Source: Siderastrea siderea (lineage: Eukaryota; Cnidaria; Anthozoa; Scleractinia; Rhizangiidae). From it: a DNA stretch of 64,000 nucleotides. The translations under genes were made by a program, and so were the position numbers. Below the pieces are notes generated by a model that had not been told where the DNA came from, ran no database searches, and saw only the letters and a list, made by a program, of their open reading frames with translations. Positions 34,940 through 47,233 of this stretch are shown here, piece after piece. Location of the stretch: NCBI GenBank assembly GCA_964030785.1, contig OZ034968.1, positions 39,143,186-39,207,185 of the forward strand, given 5' to 3'. The first letter of the stretch is position 1, and each line of letters begins with the position of its first letter.

Positions 34940-37255
34940 ATTGCAAGATTAAAATTAAGTCTCATTTATCTTTCACGGCACTGTTGATCCGCTGTATGTT
35001 CTTGTTTTGAAAACGTAGTTAATGCTGTTTTTGAGCTTAAAATACGCTTCGGTTCCAGCTTTCGAATGGCAAATTTGAAAAACTAGTTTACACTGCCATG
35101 CATTTGAATTTTTAGAGAATTGCCGGTTTCCATGTCCATGAAAATTACGGAAAGGCAAGATTTGTAATTACAGTTTGTCCCAAGGAGGAACTAAAGGTCC
35201 CCCCACTGTGCTTTGCGTGAAATTCAATAGGTTCGTTCTTGACAGTTTCCTAAAAGGTTGTTCTTGGCGCGTAAAATAGTAGGATTTTGCTTGGATTTTT
35301 CTCATTCTTCAAGGTCGATATTGGCAAATCTTTTGTTTTGCAGTTGTGTTTGGTTATTTAGAGTTCCCATAGCCGTAGAATTTCTAAATACATTCGTGGT
35401 CTGTGCTAGTTTTCCAAGCCTTTCTTTGGGAGCTATTTGGCGTGAAGACGCCATTGTTTACGTTTGGGTACATTAGCCTTTTGAAGAGTCCAACCTCTGC
35501 TTTAAAGGTTAAAGAACGGTAGCAATCGCAATGTACGCTAATGTACTCACGTTTTCAATGAGTAAGGACCGAATTTAAATTACTCAAAAATTGGCGCCAA
35601 CCGTCATTTTCCTCGACCAGTGTCACAGCAGCGAGATGCTTTTGATTGCTTATCGGCAGCTGTTCGCTTCCTTGGCACGTTTTTGAGCTATTTTGTCTAC
35701 AAAATAGCCTCATAGTCGGCATGCAGCCTCAAGTTTGTGGGAAGGTTGGTTCTTTGGTTGGTTTTTGGGTGGACCATGGTCGGCATTCCCGATGAATGTC
35801 GAATTTCACCGAAAGGCTAGTTGTTGGGGGCCGGAACAAAAATGCAAATGAGAACGCACGGAAAATTCCGCTACTAAAGCGACACGACGAAAGTGTCCGG
35901 ATTACATTTGTTTGACGTTGGATATTTATATATCAAAGAGAAATGGCTGGCTTCCTTGTGGTAGACTTCCTTAGAAAACGAATCGTCAGCACAAACCTGG
36001 TTTAAACGTGAGTAGAAGCGAGTTCTAGTAAATAATTCGTGGGTTATCTGATATTTATGATGTTCGGTCTAGGAAATATTTATCAGCTTCGTTTGTTTTG
36101 GTAGATAAGAATTGGAACAAATCCTTTGTACGCATGCGCATAACTTACGTTTGGAGTTATATGGTTCAACTTTAGAGTGTGAGAAATAACGTGCCTTCTG
36201 TGCAGGGATGTCTCATAGTAAATGATGGTAAATAGATGGCAAGTAGTTTGAAGGTATAAAAAGGGCAGAATCGTGAATTTCGAACTAAAACGAATTATTG
36301 TTCGCACCATTTGGTAGGTTTTAAAATTAATGCCCATGCCACTCGATCACTAGGTCCGTCAAATGCACAAGGTCGGCAGGGAAAAAGATTGTATGGGTGG
36401 CATAAACGTTGCTCTTACGTGCGACTAGCTAAGCGCAAAGTTAGAGGCGACTTCCCAGAGAAATGGGTTTCTGGTTAGGCTGCGTGGCGGTAGCGGGATT
36501 GGTTTGTACAAAGTTTGAGCGGAATGATCAGCACGACAATCAAATCAAATCAAAACAATTATCACCGCCAATACGAAGACAAAAACGCAATAGCTCCACG
36601 CAAGATTCGTTTCACAGTTTTACAGACAAAAAAAATCGGTTATCATTTTCCAGATTTAAAAAAACGCATAAATTTACTCATTAACCGCTTCCTTTTAAGT
36701 TTCTCCCTTTGTTACACAACTCTAGCTGCCACGAAAGCCAATAAAAAGCGCCGAAAACGAACTTTTGACAGTCTCGTGAAAGTCTCGTGACTCGCCATTG
36801 AACTTTGTCTCATCACTTGTTTGTACGTGACAAGACACCACTTGTTTACACTAAACAGTAAGCTGATCTCACGCTCAATCAACATAACACGTTCTTTACA
36901 CATGAAACGACCCACACCAAACATTATCACATGACTGCCCGGCCGTGCGATAAAATCCCCCCCACCCCCACCCACGGAGCTATTAAAGCAAAATTTGGCC
37001 TTGACTTGATCACGTGTACTCCATGTGATAAAATTCACGTTGTTTACCACACAGGCGAACCACTCCATTATTCTCGAATTCGCTCATTTAAAATTCCAAC
37101 GATTACCACCTCTCTACATTAAAAAAAAACATCCCTTAATTTTATTTTCACCCAATTTTGCATCTTACTTTCACATCAAAACGCTCATGAAAACAAAATT
37201 TATTCGCTGAACACAACCACTGATTTTTGCCTGGCTTCAGCGAAGCTGAGACCAC
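34940..37255. other. intron sequence, no gene seen
   Basis: No coding region supported. A GCATGCGCA word (about 36,132) resembles those near 18,961 and 19,084. A C-rich tract lies near 36,955-36,975. Confidence 0.4.
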
Positions 37256-37257
37256 TA

Positions 37258-37817
37258 CCGTGTGGCACCAATATTTTTGCGGGAGTTTAATTTTGCGAAT
37301 GGCGATTTTTTTGTGTGTTTTGCGGGACTAATTTTTGCGATTGGGGAAACTTGTTTATTCTTCCTTGGAATTAATTTTTGCGATTTTCTGGAAGCCGCCT
37401 TCTAGTAGAAATTATAACATTCTCGTTTTTTGGGTATAAACAATCGAATGCAGGTGAACAACATGCAGATGTATAACACGTTAAATCAGTTAATCAATGG
37501 AGTACCTTCCGACGATCCTTTTCTTTAAAGCTTTTAACAGCTTAATACTTGTAATGTACCGACTGCAATTTCATCGTTTTATTTCTGAATGTTTTGCTTC
37601 TAATTTCGTTTTATTTTTGTACGAAAGAGACGGTTTAAATAAATGGGCACCAACATAATATTACATAACATGTAAAAGGCGATGTTTGTATACAAATTTC
37701 AACAGTGGAGTAAATTTTTGCAGGAATTATTTTTTTCGCGGGAACTTTTGCAGCGGATCGTGAAAAAACCACGAAGATCCCAAAAATTTGAATCCGGAAG
37801 AAATTAGTGCCACATGG
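37258..37817. mobile_element. 560-bp MITE with TA target duplication
   Basis: The ends are inverted: CCGTGTGGCACCAAT on the left, against the complement of CCATGTGGCACTAAT on the right, with TA immediately outside both. The TA duplication suggests a Tc1/mariner-type origin. The interior has several copies of AATTTTTGCG spread over 37,270-37,745. No transposase is encoded. Confidence 0.7.
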
Positions 37818-39004
37818 TATGTCAGCACGTACGACGTTTCTGGCTTTTTTGACAGTTTGGTGCGTGACTAGTCATGCAAGAGTTGCACAAGTCACACAAT
37901 GGCATGATCTTTTCTAACAAGGCACGCTTATTACTAGTGTGTTCCAAAATGTAAGTCCGTGTGAAATAATGTGGAAAATAAAACAGAGCTTATATATATA
38001 TTTGTCTGGATACGTGAGTTGCCACGTTCGTCAAGCATGATGTCACGCAAGAAGAAGACGTACGTGACTTTCAAGATCGGCTATTCTCTTCTGGTTCAAA
38101 CATTACTAAATTAATTTTTGTGACAAGTTACGCTTCCTACTAGATCTAAAATATTTGTCCATGGAAAAATAATCTTTATAATTGAAAGCCACAAAATTAA
38201 ATTTCAATCCATTGAGCTTCCGAGAAACATCTGAGAATGAGCTTCAGAAAGGACTGTTTTGAATTATTTTGTTTGTCCCATATTCACACTGTTGTCAGAT
38301 ATTTTACAGATTTTATCTCACTTTCTTCTTGTTTTGTCGTAAGTTGAAGCCACACTTGTACGCATTAGCGTACCATCTATTGATCAATGACGTATACGAA
38401 TTCGAAACCACTAACATAAACTCAAACATTGATCTTTGATCACCCTCATTCTGTAAAAGCCCTGGGAACGAGGTTGCACAATGTCGGACACAGCTCCACT
38501 TATAAGGTAAACTGTGTCTAAAAACCAATACTTTTCGAAGGCTCAACGCTACTCAAATAAACAACATCCCAATAGTGTACCTTGGTACACGCACGTTCAT
38601 TCAACAACCATTTCTGTACCTCTTCTTGACAGCTACAAAATAGCTCACGCACGCTATGCGTGCCTATGTTTGTCTGTAGTAAGGTTCATTCTTGTGATAC
38701 TGTATTCGCCATATCGCTGAACTCTGGGCTGATTTCCATTTAAGAGGTCATGTTTGCAAGTTGTATGATTGATTTGTGACCTTTCTGCTTCTTAGTTCAA
38801 GATGTCGTGAGTCAGGTCGTTTCAGCACTGACACGATGCTGTCCACGAGGAAATCCACGTACCCCACTGACAGACGACGTAATATAATTTTAAGTACAAT
38901 CACTTTTTGTTAGCTGATTTTAAGTCCTTGTTAAGTCCTTAACATCGCATGAATTGTCCCGCGTTTTGCTCGGTAACAAATTTGTACTTACACGGTACTA
39001 ATTA
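37818..39004. other. intron sequence, no gene seen
   Basis: AT-rich sequence without recognisable reading frames or terminal repeats. Confidence 0.4.
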
Positions 39005-39825
39005 AACCTCTCATATGAATATTTTTTTTCTCTTTGTATTCTTAACCGATTTCTAAGTTTAATACGCCATTTGAAAGGTACGAAAATGTAGATTGTACTG
39101 CACGCAATGATTTGGAATTGAAGGGATGCTAAATAACCCAAAAATTATGGCGTGTTTGACTGAGTTAGTGTCGGTTTGTAACGCGATCCAGACAATGCCT
39201 TTGCGGAACTTTCGCGGCCAGTAGGCTATAAACCTCTCACGTAATATTTTTCTCCTTCTATTATTCAACCGATTCCTAAGTTTAATACGCCATTTGAAAG
39301 CTAAGAAAATGTAGATTCTACTGTACACTGATTTAAAGTTGAAGGAATGTTAAATAACCCATGGATTGTTTGACTGCAGTCAAACAATCCATAAGAGTTC
39401 TTGTCGGTTTGTAACGCGATCCAGACAGTGTCTTTGTAATCACACAGCGCTATGAACCTCTGACATAGATTATTTTTTCACCTTCTAGTCTCAAACGATT
39501 CCTTAGTTTAATATGCCATTTGAAATCTAAGAAAAAGTAGACTCCACGGTACGCAGTGATTGGAGTTGAAGAGGTGTTAAATAACCCATATCTTATGGCG
39601 TGTTTGACTAAGTTAGTGTCGGTTTCTAAAGTGATCCAAACGATCTCTTTACACAGCGCTATAAACCTCTCGCATAAATAATTTTTTATCCTTCTATTCT
39701 CAACCGATTCTTTAGTTTAATATGCCATGTGAAAGCTAAAAGAATGTAGTTTCCAGCATGCACAATGATTTGGAGTTGAGAAGCTGTAAAATAACCCAAA
39801 TTTTATGACGTCATATTATATTACG
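39005..39825. repeat. four-copy tandem repeat, ~209-226 bp unit
   Basis: Units start near 39,005, 39,231, 39,455 and 39,664, each with AACCTCTC. Each continues through AACCGATTCCTAAGTTTAAT, a run like GCCATTTGAAAGCTAAGAAA, then TAAATAACCCA and GTCGGTTTGTAACGCGATCC. Divergence between units is moderate. The second unit has acquired a perfect 32-bp palindrome at 39,361-39,392 where the others read a plain GTGTTTGACT. Confidence 0.85.
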
Positions 39826-40500
39826 ATCGAGCGGCAGAAAGTCTTCCATTGAATTTGCCATCGATTCCCCGTATCAGAGAAAATACATTAAACCAGAGAA
39901 CGGCCAGTTCGCTGGGAAAGCTGAGTTGTCCAACCACAGGACTTACTACGAGGCACGGAAGACTAAAACATAGAACTTTCTTCTTCTAATATCTTGACAG
40001 CGCTGCTACTCAAGCTTGCCATTTCACACGATGTTCATCGCATTCAAGTCCAAATGTGAGATCACGTGGGCAACGACCGGTGATAATATAGTTGATCGCG
40101 AAGCATTATGGGCGGACCTTTCTTTCCTCCTTGGCGTCGAATCATGATAAGCAAATCGCGTTTTAAAAACACTCATGTGCACATTGCGGTAACAGTCGGC
40201 TAAATACCGATTCAAAACATTTATTTATCAGTCAGTTTCAGACGTCCGCACATGCCCGCAAAGAGCGGGCCGTTTATTCAATTTGTTTTGGTTATCAGCC
40301 GATTTTAGGAGAGCATTTGTTCTGAAAAATGAAGTATGATTTATTCGGGCGCAGCTGGTCTGGACAAAACCTCCGCCAAACTCCTTAGTGAATGCCCCGA
40401 TCTAATGTGCGAGTCGCTATCTGATTAATATTTAATCAGGGGTTAAAAACAGGGTTATTTTCTAACAAGTGGAGGCCTACTCTGGGACCTTACGTCGCCG
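39826..40500. other. intron sequence, no gene seen
   Basis: No coding region or terminal repeats seen. Confidence 0.4.
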
Positions 40501-40504
40501 TAAC

Positions 40505-40640
40505 TTTTGGCGTCCGACTTTAGGCGATTTTAGGCGATTTAAGCAAAATTCGCCAAATGGCGATTTTAAGCAATTTTAGGCGACTTAAGGCAATATTGGG
40601 CGACTTAAGGCGATTTTAGGCAACTTAAGGGCAATTTTAA
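40505..40640. repeat. GGCGATTTTA-type short tandem repeat
   Basis: About eight degenerate units of roughly 15 bp, alternating GGCGATTTTA and GGCGACTTAA. Confidence 0.75.
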
Positions 40641-41337
40641 GTAAATTGAGGGTGTATTCTAACTGGCCCTGGCCCAACCAGCAACCTCGAGGACCAGGAG
40701 TTGTCCTTTGTAAGACCTCTGCCCCCAACGCCCTCTTTTGATGAATGCAACAAACTAAATTTGAACGTGCGCAGGTAGTGAAGCCCCAGCCATCACAAAT
40801 TCACTTTTTAGACTGCGGGCCTTACCATCAGAACAAGGTCTCATGCCCAGATCTTATTATTGACACTCGACTCACTAACATAACACTAAACAGACTTGAA
40901 GTGAATCAGTCAATTCCAAGGTGTGATGATTACTGTGAATTGAACTGAGCATGCTTTATGCCCACAAAGAAAATGATCACAACTGGAATTGCCTGATACA
41001 TAATTCATCTAGTTGACACGAGAATTTTTTTTTATATTAACCATTAAACTAAAAATACTGCAATAATATAACAAGAACAGTCATCATATCAGTCATGATT
41101 ATGTTTTCAAATATATACACATCAACAGATGAGATGACATGCATAAAAGCAATGCTATGTTGCCTACACTGAAAACATAAAACTTAGATTTGGTAACCTT
41201 CCAGGACACTCCAGGGCACTCCAAAACAGCTTGGGTCTTTTCAGAAACTATAAATTGTAATCAAATAAATGTAAAGAAGATCCTCGCAGTTATTAACGCA
41301 ACTTATGCAGTTGCGAAAAGAAAGCCTGAAAAAATCA
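40641..41337. other. intron sequence, no gene seen
   Basis: No supported gene. The short frame at 40,745-40,948 has no recognisable domain. Confidence 0.4.
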
Positions 41338-41408
41338 GGCTTGCCGGGATTCGAACCCTGACCTCTGCGATACCGGTGCAGCGCTCTAACCAATTGAGCT
41401 AACAAGCC
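41338..41408 (-). mobile_element. tRNA-derived SINE, second copy
   Basis: This 71-nt minus-strand tRNA-like head matches the copy at 32,999-33,071, with GGCTTG/CAAGCC ends, GGGTTCGAATCCC B-box, and the same ACCGGTATCGCAGAGG anticodon-arm region. The shared AACTGGGAGCTGGTCA lies beyond the acceptor stem. About 60 bp away, AAATTATGAATATATGAAA is inverted at 41,510-41,530, framing a hairpin. Confidence 0.65.
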
Positions 41409-42289
41409 AACTGGGAGCTGGTCATTAAATTGGTTCGTAATATACCCGGGAAAGATGAAGATGAAATTATGAATATATGAAATTCGTTTATTTGAACCGG
41501 CAAGCCTGATTTTCATATATTCATAATTTCAAATTGTAATCAATTGGCTGTTTTCCTGTCACGTAAAAATAATCCGCGAACACTTTTGGAAACAAAGGAT
41601 ATATTTCTCCGCAATGTGACTTGCCTTTGCTTTTCATACTGCTGCAAACTTGAGTATCATCTTGAATACAATCACCAGCTCAACAAAAGTAAGAGTTCTG
41701 GACGATTCCACCGACCCGCGTTTTGCCTGTCACTCAGAGAAATGATCTTCTCTTTAGCTGGCACAATACGCTAGCCCTATCCAAAATTCGTTATCAACAA
41801 CCATATTTCAAAACGCAGTAGAAAAAAGACTCATGGCATTCGCCATCTTTCATTCCTCTGTACCCACGATTCCTTTTTACCCAGTATGCTCGTTCCCAGC
41901 TCCACGCTTCCTTTCAAACATGTGCATTTGTTTACCAGGCTCCGAGATAGAACTTAATTTCCGGCGCTAGCCTCATTGGAAACGACATTTCGATCTTCCC
42001 AGTGGTCGATTACAGGAAAAATTTGATAACCAAGAATTGTAATGACAGCCGCATGGAAATTTGCGGTCTTTACATGTGTTTGTGTAAGAGAACTGATCTG
42101 ATAAGATGAGCGCCTGGCCGATTTTTGTCTGAGATGCTTGAAATTCGTCCCAGCTAACTTCAGGTGTATTTTGTAGTGGATGTTTCTTTGTATTGTCTGT
42201 GATTTCTGTGGCTGTAAAAGGTTATGAGCGGATAACTTATGAGCATTTTTCTGTCTTCTATATCCTCTTTAAAACCCTTACATTTTCAT
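41409..42289. other. intron sequence, no gene seen
   Basis: No coding region recognised. An inverted ATTATGAATATATGAAA pair flanks 41,462-41,530. Confidence 0.4.
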
Positions 42290-42528
42290 TCAATATCACC
42301 CGTAATGCCCCCTGAAGAGACTGTATTCAAACCTGCCTTATTGACTGTCTACGTGGAGGTTCATTAGATGTGGTGTGCCCCATGGCACAATTCAAGGCCC
42401 AGTCATATTCCTACTATACAGTAATGACTAACCACAATGCCATCATTTACGCCGGCAAGGATACAAGGGACATCAATGAATGTCTCTACCAGGATTTGAA
42501 ATCTGTACATAAGTGGCTGTTTCCTAAC
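42290..42528 (+). pseudogene. LINE reverse-transcriptase fragment (left part)
   Basis: Broken frames read VPHGTIQGPVIFLLYSND, then FAGKDTRDINECLYQDLKS and VHKWL, as in the palm/thumb region of CR1/Jockey-group LINE reverse transcriptases. The FADD-box region is damaged by stops and frameshifts. The homology stops at 42,528, where a MITE begins, and resumes at about 44,616. Confidence 0.65.
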
Positions 42529-42717
42529 TACAGTCTCGGTCAATAATTCTTGGGACATTTGACACCTCTGAGGACGATACCCATTCCCCCGTTCAATGTT
42601 GTACAAACTGCTGGCGTTTCTAACAGAAAATAGCACATGTTCTAGTCTTTTCAACATTGCAAAGGGGGGAAGGGGGAGAAGTAGACAAGGTGTCCCAAGA
42701 TTATTGACCGACCTGTA
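42529..42717. mobile_element. MITE copy 1 (TIR TACAG..CGGTCAAT)
   Basis: The 189-bp element has ~27-bp inverted ends (TACAGTCTCGGTCAATAAT; right end complement TACAGGTCGGTCAATAAT) and perfect TAAC duplications at 42,525-42,528 and 42,718-42,721. A G-rich patch, GGGGGGAAGGGGGAGAAG, sits near the right end. It is non-coding. Confidence 0.8.
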
Positions 42718-42721
42718 TAAC

Positions 42722-44427
42722 GTTAAAATGGCATCTAAAATGTCACGTTGTCATAGGCATTGACCTTAAAATGTCTGTAAGTTTTTAGTGGTGGAAGTTT
42801 GTAGTAAGCTGTGTGTTTGCCGTCTTTTATTATAAATTCTTTTTAACTTTTTTAGACTGGGCCCTTGAAAAAAGGGCAAAACGTTGGGGTGCATTTAATG
42901 TAATTATGAATGCTTAGTAAACTTTGACAGCACGTCAAAGTTTCCGTTACGAATATAATCGCTGTGCGACAGTCTGTATTTACTCCGTACTGTCAGTGGT
43001 TATGTTTCTCAGTCAACTGCGTTGATTTCGTAAGTCTAGGAAGAGAACTGCTGCTGTGATACGAAATTGTAGGTTTCATTTTAACAGGAAACCACCATTA
43101 GGCAACGCAAATGGATGCAGTTGCGAACACTTTTCAGGCACAAAGAGGGGGCATCTCTCTTCTCAGTAGAAGAGTCGTCTGAAGTGTTTACTTCAGGTGG
43201 CGTACAGTCACAGTACAGTAAATATCGTGCCCTGTCCCCGCTGCTTCAGTGAGTTCATTCCTGCACCATCCTAAAGCAGGTGAAAACTTCTAGGGAATAA
43301 AATACATAGCGCTAAGTAGGTCTTGTTTGTCAGTTACAGGTCGTGCGCGACAAACCCAGTGAAAAGAACCAATGAACTAACGGTTCACTATTTCACTGCC
43401 CAAAAAATTACATTGCTATTAAACTTCCTTTCTTAAATTAGATTTCTTTGAAATCTGCTAACAGCGTAGAAAGTATTTTAAGGCAAGAAAAAGGATTAGA
43501 AACCAAAGTGTTTTTAGGGGAGATTGTTTTTATGGTGAACCGTCACTTTGACAAGAGATTATAATTGGTAAACAATTCCTATGTTTTTAAGACGGTTCAC
43601 CATTTTGAGTGAGCACTGTGCAACTTGTACTGGACAAATTAACAAATCCATCACACGCAGCATTCTACATATTCTAAAGAATCGTTCTTTGGGAACGTAG
43701 CGCTATTAACATCCCAGTGTTGTGAAATTGATGTGCGAAATGGTGAATCGTGGCGCTCTATAATAAAAAAAATTAAAAAATAATAATAATAAAAAATAGT
43801 AATAATAATAATAATATTTAACCAGGGAGCCCACTCGCCTTGGCGGTTTTCAGTGGGGCCCTGCAAATTATAATAAAAATAAAAAAATTGAAAACTAAGA
43901 AAAGAGATAAAAATTGATATTACAATATAAAAACTAATTTTGAAATACTATAACAATTAGATAGGGCATAATTGTCATGTATGACATGTACTTCATGTAC
44001 CGGAAGTGCCTTATTAGCGAGAGTTTGATAGACTGAAAGATAAGTCGTTCTTTGTGCATGAATACGTTCAGATAATGGAAGATTTGGACCATTTGCTACC
44101 TTGAATGGGTTAATCGTTCCCTTTTCACGCTTTTTTTGTTCCGTAAATATTAAACCCGAGCGCGGGTATTACTATCGATGCGATCTGTACAAACCATGAT
44201 GGTAAGATTTTATTTCCACTGAATCAACATTTCTCGCTGTGTATTTTTTAAAATATACTTTCAGCCTAAGTCATTCTAGAATGTCTTGGAACACGTACTT
44301 TCACGTTTCATTTGGTATTCGTGCCTTGAAAACCCCGAAATGACGCTCTTAACGTCGTGACGCATTTATCTCACTTTAGCGTGACTACAACGCCTTGTCT
44401 ATAAAATTCCCTGTTATCGCTTATCAC
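42722..44427. other. 1.7-kb segment between two MITE copies
   Basis: No transposase or other coding region. It contains an AAT/ATA microsatellite (about 43,762-43,816). Near 42,860, GGGCCCTTGAAAAAAGGGC is followed by AAAACGTTGG, resembling a retroelement 3' tail. The segment is foreign to the LINE it interrupts. Confidence 0.5.
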
Positions 44428-44615
44428 ACAGTCTCGGTCAATAATTCTTGGGACATTTGACACCTCTGAGGACGATACCCCTTCCCCCGTTCAATGTTGT
44501 ACAAACTGCTGGCGTTTCTGACAGAAAATAGCACATGTTCTAGTCTTTTCAACATTGCAAAGGGGGGAAGGGGGAGAAGTAGACAAGGTGTCCCAAGATT
44601 ATTGACCGACCCTGT
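44428..44615. mobile_element. MITE copy 2, near-identical to copy 1
   Basis: This 188-bp sequence is almost identical to 42,529-42,717 in the same orientation, differing at a few bases. Its right end meets TAAC (44,615-44,618). Its left flank (TTATCAC) does not match TAAC, unlike the other three MITE borders. Confidence 0.8.
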
Positions 44616-45560
44616 AACATACTTTAACCTAAGTAAAACTGAATTCTTATTGAAAACTTCAAGGCAAAGGCAAGTTAACTTGACTGACATCCTGTGACTC
44701 CTGTCTCTTGTTATTAATAAATTCCCCATTGAGTAGGTTTCTTGAACGAAATTCCTTGGCGTACTTCTGAAAGCATAAACTGAAATACTCACATACAACA
44801 TTTTGTAAGATAGTTACTCCAGCCTTGAGTGCAATTAAGGACATTAGAAATCTTGTACCATTCCACACTCTTCTGAACATTTCTAATGGTGGGGGCAAAG
44901 CCCTTGTTTGATTACAGCAGCACAGTGTGGAAATACTGCGGTAATAGTCATGCCCATGAACTCCAGAAACTGCAAAACCGTGCGGCTTGTATCTTGTTGT
45001 CTGGTCCTTATGATTCAAATGTTTCTGACTTGTTCCAAAGGCTAAATTGGAATACCTCAAGGAACCAGAGGCTTTCTACCGAAGTTATTTTGACTTTCAA
45101 AACCTTAAATGAAGAGACTGACGATTATCTATCATAGATTTATTAATAATAAAATGAGGTTGGTCCTTCCACAACCTCGCACCGATAATTTTCCAAACAT
45201 TTGTGTTTCATCGATGAATAGCCTTTCTACTGAAATTAAATCATCCAAGACGTCAAATGAATTGAAGAGCGCTTCAGGCGATTTAACTGGCTGGTTGCCA
45301 ATTAATTTCCGCGACGCTGTGCTAGCTTTGAAATGTATGACCAGCTCCACCCCTCATATCTGTCATCACAGTTTACGAAAAAGGGTCGTGTGACTCGAAC
45401 TTCGGAGCTTCTACAAATTGCTTTATTTAAGAAAAAGAACCTTTTTCTAATGCTTTTTCTAATGATTCCCTCAAACTAAGCGACTCTGTTGCCGCTTTCA
45501 AACGCAAATTAAGGGCTAAATCTCTTGGCTACATTTTTATCAAACAGCCCGTAGTCAATT
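44616..45560 (+). pseudogene. LINE reverse-transcriptase fragment (right part)
   Basis: The LINE homology resumes with NLSKTEFLL and continues through IRNLVPFHTLLNISN, LFDYSSTVWKYCGN, ELQKLQNRAACILLSG, a LPQPRTDNF motif and LPINFRDAVLALKCM, all typical of the C-terminal half of CR1/Jockey-type LINE ORF2. Frames shift near 44,880 and 45,120, and stops interrupt. Two C-terminal-like segments in succession (45,150-45,290 and 45,280-45,560) suggest two overlapping LINE remnants. Confidence 0.6.
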
Positions 45561-45868
45561 TGTATTGTTTGTTTTATCATTATTACTATTTTATCGTATC
45601 TCACTGTACATTTTTAATAATTTTATTGTAGTTTCATTATAATTTTGATTGTCACTGAAGACCCCCTCCCATGAGCGTCAAGTTGAGTAGGCGTAAAATT
45701 ACACGGAATCCCTGCAAAACAAGACTTTTTGTTTGTATTTATTTGTATTTGTATCTGAAGTACGACATAGTGCGATTTAGTGAGAATATACAACGACCCA
45801 TACGGAAGGGGGACGAGAAAGATTTTTCCCAGGGAAATCTCTTCAATTTTTATTATCTGTATGTTTTA

Positions 45869-46056
45869 GCCTTCAAAACCATAACACCTAAACTTTTCAG
45901 GATAACATCTTTTACCATGTTCATTCACAGGACATTACTGATTTCATGGTAAAACAAGCCCAACTATGAAAGCTATGGTGGCCAGTTTTTGATTGTAAAA
46001 TTACTGAGATACGCGCGTTCTGAATGGTCAAAAACCAATTGACTAGTTTCACGGTA
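45869..46056 (+). repeat. diverged copy of the TPR-CHAT upstream region
   Basis: Aligns almost without gaps to 28,831-28,966, then more loosely to ~29,041. Both begin GCCTTCAAAA and share GGATAACAT, GAAAGCTA..G.GGCCA, and a late ACGGTA/ACCGGTA. I judge roughly two-thirds identity by eye. No counterpart of the first TPR-CHAT exon follows it. Confidence 0.6.
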
Positions 46057-46277
46057 GACCAACAGAAAACAGAGCGAATCTCACAAATAAATCCTTTCCT
46101 TTTTTCTTTAAGCCGAGCATTTTATTGTCATATTTCGATGTCATTTATTGTTCACGTTGAGTTTAGGATTCGTTAGCTTTACTTTTCTGTGTATATATCG
46201 AGATTGGAAACAAGTAAACTTTTTAACATAATTGTTTTGTCATGAAAGATGTTATTCATCGTGGTTTGAAATGATAG

Positions 46278-46361
46278 TTCAGTTAATCGTTTGTCTCAGG
46301 ATTTAGTGACTAAATAGCACCTGAATAAATGACTAAATCGTGAGATAAACGATTAACTGAA
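46278..46361. repeat. 84-bp hairpin
   Basis: The arms TTCAGTTAATCGTTTGTCTC and GAGATAAACGATTAACTGAA pair with one or two mismatches, and the pairing continues through ATTTAGT/ACTAAAT. The loop is about 20 bp. It is likely a small foldback element. Confidence 0.75.
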
Positions 46362-47231
46362 TTGCCATAATTGTTTTATTAGATGGTACAACGCAAACAA
46401 ATGTACGTACACACTACCTTCAGACCTCAACTTACAACTGAGAATTTAAGGATGTACGGGTGAAGAGTAATTGAATATAGAAGCATAAAGAGTAGCACTG
46501 AAAATTAGCTATGTACAACTGACGAGGAACGGTGTACAGAAGTATAAAAACAGAGGAACGTACGTCTATTGAATGAAAATGTCGACTACATTTACAACCA
46601 AATTCATGAGAGGGATGTCATGTTTCTAAGGTAAAGACTCTGAAAAGGGGTGGAGTTGGGAGGGAGGGTGGGAGGGAGGGAAGGGGGAGTTTTGTAAAAT
46701 CATTTTGCTGAAACTGTGATAAGCAGCTTGATAAAAAAGAGAGGAGGTCAGGGGTAATCAGGAAAGTGAACAAAAATAGCAAAGATACTCAATGGCGATA
46801 GATTCGATTTAGTTGTAGACGTGTGGCTCTCTTTTCTTTGTCTCTGCAAATCCAGACAATCGGCGTCTAGTCGACTTTGAGACACGATATGACGCTGGGA
46901 ATTAAGCATTTCCCAGAAATTTTGTGTTTTATTGAAAGTCCAGCACAAGTGAAGAATTTTTTCAGACTCTTTTTGACAAAAGATGCTTTTCTCGTCATCC
47001 CTGTTCATTCGTTTCGGTTCACTTTTCGGTTCCTTAGAGTGTTTTGAAGATGGATATTAACGTAGAAAGTAAGAGAGGGCAGGTCAAACTCTGTGGAGGA
47101 GAAGAAAAAATTTGCTTTCTCTTTGATGAGATGGCTTAGAGAGGAGATCCAGCTTTGGTGCCAAGTCTTACAGAACCGGTTTGTTTATGATTTTGATCAG
47201 TGGATTGTGCCATATTCTCTGTGCAAGAAAG
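46362..47231. other. intron sequence, no gene seen
   Basis: No coding region recognised. A purine tract of GGGAGG units lies near 46,655-46,690. Confidence 0.4.
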
Positions 47232-47233
47232 TA

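Noticed and set aside
41241..41516. Minus-strand frame containing LLAQLVRALHRYRRGQGSNP
   Set aside because: It is a translation of the tRNA-like SINE head, a well-known type of spurious peptide.
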